The notes under the pieces were generated by a model. The model saw only the letters and a list, made by a program, of their open reading frames with translations, was not told the DNA's origin and did no database searches. A stretch of DNA of 64,000 nucleotides from Asterochloris sp. CNOR1 (taxonomy: Eukaryota; Chlorophyta; Trebouxiophyceae; Trebouxiales; Trebouxiaceae), in NCBI GenBank assembly GCA_963969365.1, contig OZ017758.1:1488001-1552000 (forward strand), in the 5' to 3' direction. Shown one piece after another: positions 59,201-64,000 of the stretch. A program made the position numbers and the translations under genes. Every line of letters begins with the position of its first letter. Positions within the stretch are counted from its first letter, which is position 1.

Positions 59201-62200
59201 AGACTCCTCGGTGCCAAGAATGTATATCAGACACTCTTTCCTGTGCGTGGCTGCAGGACATGTACAAGGCGTATCAGGTGGAGCCCCACGTCGCGCTGCA
59301 TGCGCCTGTGCAGGCCAGGCCCCATACAAAGTTTGAGGGTGCGTCCTTGGACGCCAGCACAGTGCCTTACTGTCTGTCCATCCAGTGTGCTGGGTGAAGG
59401 CTGTGCAGCCGCTTGCCTTCAAAGGGAGCCCTGTGAGGGCCACCTGCCAGTGCATGGATCAGCCAGTCTCCTTATGTGCACATTGGCTGTGCCACCTACT
59501 GCATGGAATAAGGCAAAGCTGCACCCCTCCTCCCCCGTGCTGGCCCCCTGCAAGCAATCATCATGCTGTATCGCCTGCTGCATGGCGCAGCTGCAACCCA
59601 AAAGCCCCTGAGACCTCCCTCCGCTGCATGCATCAGGCTGAGCAGTCTGCTGCTTGATGCCACCGCGCTGCTGCATCCTTACCCCATGCTCATTGCCCCC
59701 AGGCTGTGCTGCATCGTCCACCAAGCCTCAGCCTCTTATCAAGCGCCACCAGTTGCCAAACATCCCCACCCCCAGCCACTGCCACCCTGCACCATTGAGC
59801 ACACTCTTTCCCTCAAGGCTTGACCACCAACCAGGACACAAACAAGCTGTGGCAGCCACAGCCACTCTGCACGGCATCTTCATGCTGTGCCAACCACAGA
59901 ACGTCTCTCGCGCCGTTTGTCTTTGTGCAGGCACAACCACCAACCAGGACGCGTACAAGGCCTATGCGGTGCAGCCTCGCGAGGTGCACCACGTGGACTA
60001 CAAGTACGCACCAGTGCCGTTTGAAGGGGAGACGGAGGCACATGCCCAGTACAAGCAGTGGGAGCTGGAGAAGAGGCCGCCGCCTCCGCCTGCACCCATC
60101 AGGGCTTCGCTGCCGTTCGAGGGTGAGCAGGAGAGCAGAAGATGCTGGGCTTCTGAGCAAGAATGATGCCATCAGCTGGCTGCTTGTTGAGGGCGTGTCA
60201 AGACAGGGTGCCTCCTGAGGGCTTTGCTGCTGCTTCATTGCGATTGGGGAAGCGGCCGTCACCGCGACCTGTGCCCATCAGCGTTTGGCTGCCGTTAGAG
60301 AATGAGCCGGCATGTCTTGTGGCCATGAGGTCAAGAGGAAAGATCTCGTTCTGAGAGGTCATTGCTGTTGAGGGTGAGCAGGAGGACGCAGGAGGGTACT
60401 CCTGACAAAGACTGCAGCTGCCAGCACCCATCATAGCCTCGCAGCTGTTTGCAAAGTGAGTTTGAAAAGAGCTTGGATGCAATGGAGAGTGCTTGGCATG
60501 GGGCTTTGCTGTTGTTTGGAGGAGCTTGCATTGCTAGCTTTTGGGACCACATGCTGTCGCTGCGTGAATGGAGGAGAGGCCCCATGCCTGACATCAGCGT
60601 GTCGTGAGGTGAGCTCAGGGGGGCGCGAGTGGGGAAATACGTTGCTTGATGCAAAGGCTAGAGGCCACTTGCGGCTTGGTGTCAGAGATGAAGCTGGCAA
60701 CCTGCTGCAAACTTGGTGGAGCTTTAATGGCCAGACACAGGCAGCTTCTGGCTCTAGACACCAGGTCTGAAGCAGTATTGCCAGCTAGGCAGCCCTGCAC
60801 AGCGTGAGAGCTGCAGCTGAGTATCACAGACAGGCATGCAGCTGGCTGTGCCGACTGCGCCTCATGGAGTATCAAGAAGGCTGTGCTGACTTTGCCTCGT
60901 GCAGCATCAAGAAGTCACCAGCTTACAGCTTCAGCCAGTGTCAGCAGATTGTTCAAGCTGCCTTGTGCCCAGCAACTGCCTTGTGCTCAGCACTCGGTAC
61001 CTTTGCCAGCAATGGGTCAGTCTGCCTCAGCCCTTTATTGGCAGCCAGCAGCTGGGTGTCTGCTACCAGCCACGCATCTCTTGCTGCCAGCCCAGCAAGG
61101 TGCCTAGTGCCAGCCAAGCGGTCTCGGGCTCTTTGACAGTCTGCTGCAGCTCTGTGGCATGCTCAGCCCCCCAGGCACGGATCGCAGCATCCACTTATGT
61201 GTGCCTGGCTGCAGGAACGACCACGAACAAGGAGATGTTCAAGGGGTGGGCGCTGCCCAAGAAGAGGCCCACCCTGGGCATTGCCATGGTTGGTGACCAG
61301 GTGAGAGCCTGCCTGCAAGGCAGCCACCTTGTGGGTTCTGCTGCAGATGGGCACCCTGGTCGGCAATTGCCGCAGTGGTCAGCAGCGTCTTCCTATCCTG
61401 CATCCTGTGTTTAACCAAACGCAGACCTGAGCTGCATAACACTTGATCATTGCACAGCTGCCTTTCATCTTACCAGACAGTGCTGAGGAACGATACTGTG
61501 CCTGCTGGTGCCAGCAGACTTTGCATGAACAAGCTCATGATGGGTGCCTGCGTCTGCAGACAACCACATGCTGCACCGCTGCTCTTGACACCTACATGCT
61601 AACCAATACCCGCCTGTCTGCTGCCCTGCAGTACCATGTGCTGCTGCCGTCCACCCTGACCACTCCCTGCCACGGGAAACAAGTGTTCACCACGGTGCAT
61701 GACAACCAGCCCCACATGTCCTTCGTGATCTACGCTGGCGACAGCCCCAAGGCCAGCAACAATGTGCACCTGGGTCAGTTCCAGCTGCTGGGTGTGCCAG
61801 AGGCGCCATTCGGCGAGCCGCAGATTGAGGTGCGCCGTGCGCATTGCACACAATCAGGATGCTGACTGCACACGGGGTGATGCAGCTGATTCCGCAGGCC
61901 CCTCATCAACCAGGATAAGTGGACTAAAGGGGTTTTCGTGAGTCAGCCTGCTCTCTTGCCCCACAGGATGCTTCACAGCATACCCATATTCAGCTTGCCA
62001 GGTCCCATCGGCATGCCCAGCACTTCCGAACATTGCTTGAGGAGCACCTGTGCTGCACTGCTTTCATAGACAGCCTATGCCCAGCTGCACTGCTTGCAGC
62101 CACAAGCCGGCCCTATGGCATCTGCTTGAGCATTCAGCTTTCAAGCCATGCCAGCCTGCAATGAGCCTGCAATGAGTTAGGCACCCCATGCAGATCACAT

Positions 62201-62545
62201 TCCACCTGGACAACAACAACGTCCTGACTGTGGAGGCGCGGGACCAGGACAGCGGCCGGCACCACTTGTGGAAGTCAAGTGGCGGCGCAGTGGTGGCCAA
62301 CGGTGTCAGCGCCGCGGACTTGAACACCCAGGGTCACTATGTTGTAGGTGGGTCCACCAAGCCCCTAGTCTCATGCCTTGATGATCTGAGCCTGCTCCTC
62401 CTGATGCTAGGGACTTGCAATTTGACTTTGTCGCCTAGTAATGTACTTCTGATACAAACTCAAAATGCTGCAGCCTGCTGAGTCAGCTGGCTCCTGCCCT
62501 GCAGATTACGCCAATCACACAGCACAGCAGCCCATTGCAGCTTGA
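56243..62545 (+). CDS. SAXO/STOP-type axonemal repeat protein fused to an Hsp70 substrate-binding domain
   Basis: Ten exons (56243-56374, 57402-57558, 58318-58454, 58781-58879, 59257-59338, 59931-60122, 61215-61300, 61632-61829, 62194-62347, 62505-62545) close in frame to 425 residues. Residues 1 to ~285 are Mn-type repeats of SAXO proteins: FNATTTNRDEYKQWELP, VPFEGTSSYHDAYHPHQLE, FDGTSSYKDQYPAYQVEP, VPFDATTTNQDMYKAYQVEP, GTTTNQDAYKAYAVQP, LPFEGTTTNKEMFKGWALP. Such repeats bind microtubules in cilia and basal bodies. Residues ~290-400 match the beta-sandwich substrate-binding domain of Hsp70: LPSTLTTPCHGKQVFTTVHD, GQFQLLGVPEAPFGEPQIE, then ITFHLDNNNVLTVEARDQDS. No Hsp70 ATPase domain or helical lid is present. 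The exon joins between repeats and Hsp70 part are phase-consistent, so the fusion seems real. A TGTAA motif lies at 62613-62617. Confidence 0.85.
56915..57321 (+). repeat. Five decayed copies of SAXO exon 2 start
   Basis: The true exon start at 57402 reads GATGAGTACAAGCAGTGGGA after CTGCAG. Related blocks precede it in the intron: 56915-56948 (GATGCGCTGATGAAGCAG), 57073-57103 (GATGCAGACGAGCAGGGGGA), 57131-57163 (GAGCGCAAGCAGTGGGAG), 57212-57245 (GATGCATACAAGTGGTGGGG) and 57291-57321 (GACAAGCATCAGCAGTGGGC). Three of them keep a CAG directly before the block. Spacing is mostly 60-80 bp after a longer first gap. Confidence 0.75.
57621..58000 (+). repeat. Four decayed copies of SAXO exon 2 end
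   Basis: The exon ends with CAGCTGGAGGCGCGGGTGCC, then GTGGAGCCCTACAAGGGTGA including the donor. The intron repeats it at 57621-57664 (CAGCTGGAGGCACGGTGGCA, then GTGGAGCCCAACAAGGGTGC), 57729-57763 (CGCCGGTGCATGCAAAGC, then TGCAAGGGTGAGG), 57891-57920 (GTGGAGGACTATAAGGGATG) and 57971-58000 (CAGATGGAGCCCTACAGGGG). Donor-like GGTG or GATG is mostly kept. Confidence 0.75.
59812..60465 (+). repeat. Decayed copies flanking SAXO exon 6 on both sides
   Basis: Before the exon, 59819-59870 repeats its start: GACCACCAACCAGGACACAA against ACCACCAACCAGGACGCGTA. After the exon, its end (CACCCATCAGGGCTTCGCTG, then GTTCGAGGGTGAGCAGGAG) is echoed at 60249-60310 (GCCCATCAGCGTTTGGCTGC), 60368-60385 (GTTGAGGGTGAGCAGGAG) and 60416-60465 (CACCCATCATAGCCTCGCAG). 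The coding exon itself (59931-60122) lies between them. Confidence 0.75.
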
Positions 62546-62987
62546 CCTGCTGCCAAAAAGAGTACCCCAAATCTGACAATTCTGCCTCTGCCACCACCAG
62601 TCCCGTATGATATGTAACAATCGAATTGGACCATGCAGAGCAAGACTGACAGCTCACTCCCATTTATGAAAGACAAAGAAACGGCCTGCAAAATTTTATC
62701 GCATCTGAAGATGCCAGGTCATGGCTCAACATTATGAGTCAGGGATGGCATTGGAGGCTCCCTCCAAGGCAATAATCTTGTACGGTCCGGTATCGTATTG
62801 ACAGCAAACACGCTGCTTCATTTAGCAGGGGCTCACACAACCATAGAAATGTGCTCTCACGGCAAATTGGGGACTTCCCTGGCTCTCTTAAGGGACCGGG
62901 GTGGTCAGCAGAGGGCGACTGAATACTGGTGCAGGCTGGGGCACACTTGGGAGGAGATTGCGGCTGGAGTGTTGCGGTGGGCAACCC
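62546..62987. other. Intergenic, convergent 3' ends (SAXO / BTA1)
   Basis: About 440 bases between convergent stop codons, including TGTAA at 62613-62617 on the + strand. No coding exon recognised. Confidence 0.45.
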
Positions 62988-63606
62988 TCATTGGCGCACA
63001 GCAACGTAGAAGCTGCTGTACATGTTGACACGGTCCATGAAGCCGTGGTCTGCTAGCTGTAGGCATTCGACATCAAAGCCGGCCTGCTCGATCAGCTTGA
63101 CATAGGGGGGACGGACGGCAGCTGAGCGCCAGATCACGCGGCCGCCTGGCAGCACCTGTGGCACATGTGGTCCAGCGGTGAGAAGCAGCTCTCTAAGGCA
63201 ATGGTGGAGGGCCATCCCTGGTGGTACCGCCCTATCAATGCAGCAGTGTGCTGGGGAGCAAAGGCAGTTGGCAACACCAGCAGCTGAGGTGGTGCAAAAG
63301 TAGAAAGCTGCTCAGAGCTGAGCGTGGAACTTGCTGTCAGAACAGCCCAGATGCTGCAGCAGTGTTGTGCAGGACAGTGCCACGCATGCTACTGCCATCA
63401 GGCAGGCGGCAGGGCGCCTTGCCTGGCTGGCCAGCTGCTGGCAGGAGCCCCTCCTGCTGTCTGCTGCCCAAACGTGAAGGAGCAGGACGGTGTCGCGTAT
63501 GGTGACAATGGCAGACAGCAAAGGGGCCCACCTGGCGGGCCAGCAGCTGGGCCAGCTCCTCCGCATGCTCCAGTCCCTGCCAGTCTACATGGTCCATCAG
63601 AATCAC
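62988..63606 (-). CDS. BTA1: Betaine-lipid synthase, C-terminal end (partial)
   Basis: Two exons are recognised: 63606-63532 and 63155-62988 with the stop. They encode VILMDHVDWQGLEHAEELAQ and PGGRVIWRSAAVRPPYVKL, then DRVNMYSSFYVAVRQ. The LMDHVDW...GGRVIWRSA...DR..MY pattern is that of BtaA, the S-adenosylmethionine:diacylglycerol 3-amino-3-carboxypropyltransferase. In algae this half is the C-terminal part of bifunctional BTA1, which makes the betaine lipid DGTS, an extraplastidic, phosphorus-free substitute for phosphatidylcholine. No BTA1-like peptide was seen between 63607 and the right edge, so the rest of the gene lies beyond the window and the remainder here is probably intron. Confidence 0.75.
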
Positions 63607-64000
63607 CTGCAGCGGTGCCCAGATCCCTTGGTGAACACGCTGGAGGTGACTTCGCAGCATGCAAGGCTGGCAGTTGCATGGGAGGCAGCAGCAGCAGCAG
63701 TGAACCAGCCAAGGCTTTCAGTGCGCGACCGCGACATAAGCAGCCAAGCCGGCCTGGCATGAAGGGAAGGGTGTTCCGCCATGCAACCGCTCCACGCAGC
63801 ACAAGGCAAGGACTTTTAGTTGCCAGCTGCCACCAGGAGGCAGCCACAGCTCACCTCCAGGCCCAGCAGGCCTACCTGCTGGGCTCAGCATGAGGTCCAA
63901 CTGCTGGGCTTAGCGTGAACCCCAGCTGCTGCCAAGTGTCAAATCTAGGGACCCCGGCCACTGTGGGCTCCAAATGCGTGTGCAGCTAGACCTGATAAAC
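63607..64000 (-). other. Probable intron of the BTA1 gene
   Basis: No exon with BTA1-like sequence could be found here on the minus strand. Several overlapping open frames exist but none matches the family, so the stretch is most simply an intron reaching past the window edge. Confidence 0.4.

Overview
The window is nuclear DNA of a green alga (Chlorophyta), most likely a trebouxiophyte or a relative. The case is cumulative: every gene is split by many short introns; plant- and algal-type families occur together (a chloroplast-type DUF1995 protein, a UVR-motif protein, a ZIP transporter of the Arabidopsis At3g08650 type, algal-type betaine-lipid synthase); and it carries eEFSec and the centriole gene POC5, which land plants usually lack. 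Exon models below come from conserved peptides, splice consensus and phase-matched joins. Unless marked uncertain, exon lengths and phases close into one frame.

Layout. 1-1068 (-) UVR-motif protein, cut by the left edge. 1185-2534 (+) Tim17/22/23-family membrane protein. 2603-6589 (+) POC5. 6672-9437 (-) DUF1995 protein. 9648-14507 (+) eEFSec. 14800-20685 (-) ZIP metal transporter. 21049-21997 (+) ribosomal protein eL29. 22115-27801 (-) GT61-like glycosyltransferase. 28045-34596 (+) UvrD-like helicase. 34997-36359 (-) phosducin-like 3. 36946-42181 (-) ribophorin I/OST1. 42636-45206 (+) gamma-glutamylcyclotransferase-like protein. 46149-47585 (-) GNAT acetyltransferase. 47723-52892 (-) nucleostemin-like GTPase. 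53473-55858 (+) NAD(P)-dependent epimerase. 56243-62545 (+) SAXO-type axonemal repeat protein fused to an Hsp70 substrate-binding domain. 62988-64000 (-) C-terminal end of betaine-lipid synthase BTA1.

The genes are unrelated housekeeping and organelle functions, not one pathway. Loose themes are translation and ribosome assembly (eEFSec, eL29, nucleostemin), the secretory pathway (OST1, GT61), and cilium/centriole/tubulin biology (POC5, the SAXO fusion, PLP3). No tRNA, rRNA, transposase, CRISPR array or virus gene was recognised.

The most unusual signal is in the introns. In at least seven genes the introns beside particular exons hold decayed tandem copies of that exon's edge, often including the splice junction and in some cases still readable as related peptides. 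The SAXO gene has about five copies of one exon start, four of that exon's end and further copies around another exon. A second oddity is frequent GC-AG introns, about 8 of roughly 115 modelled. A third is a two-part promoter module shared by two neighbouring genes.
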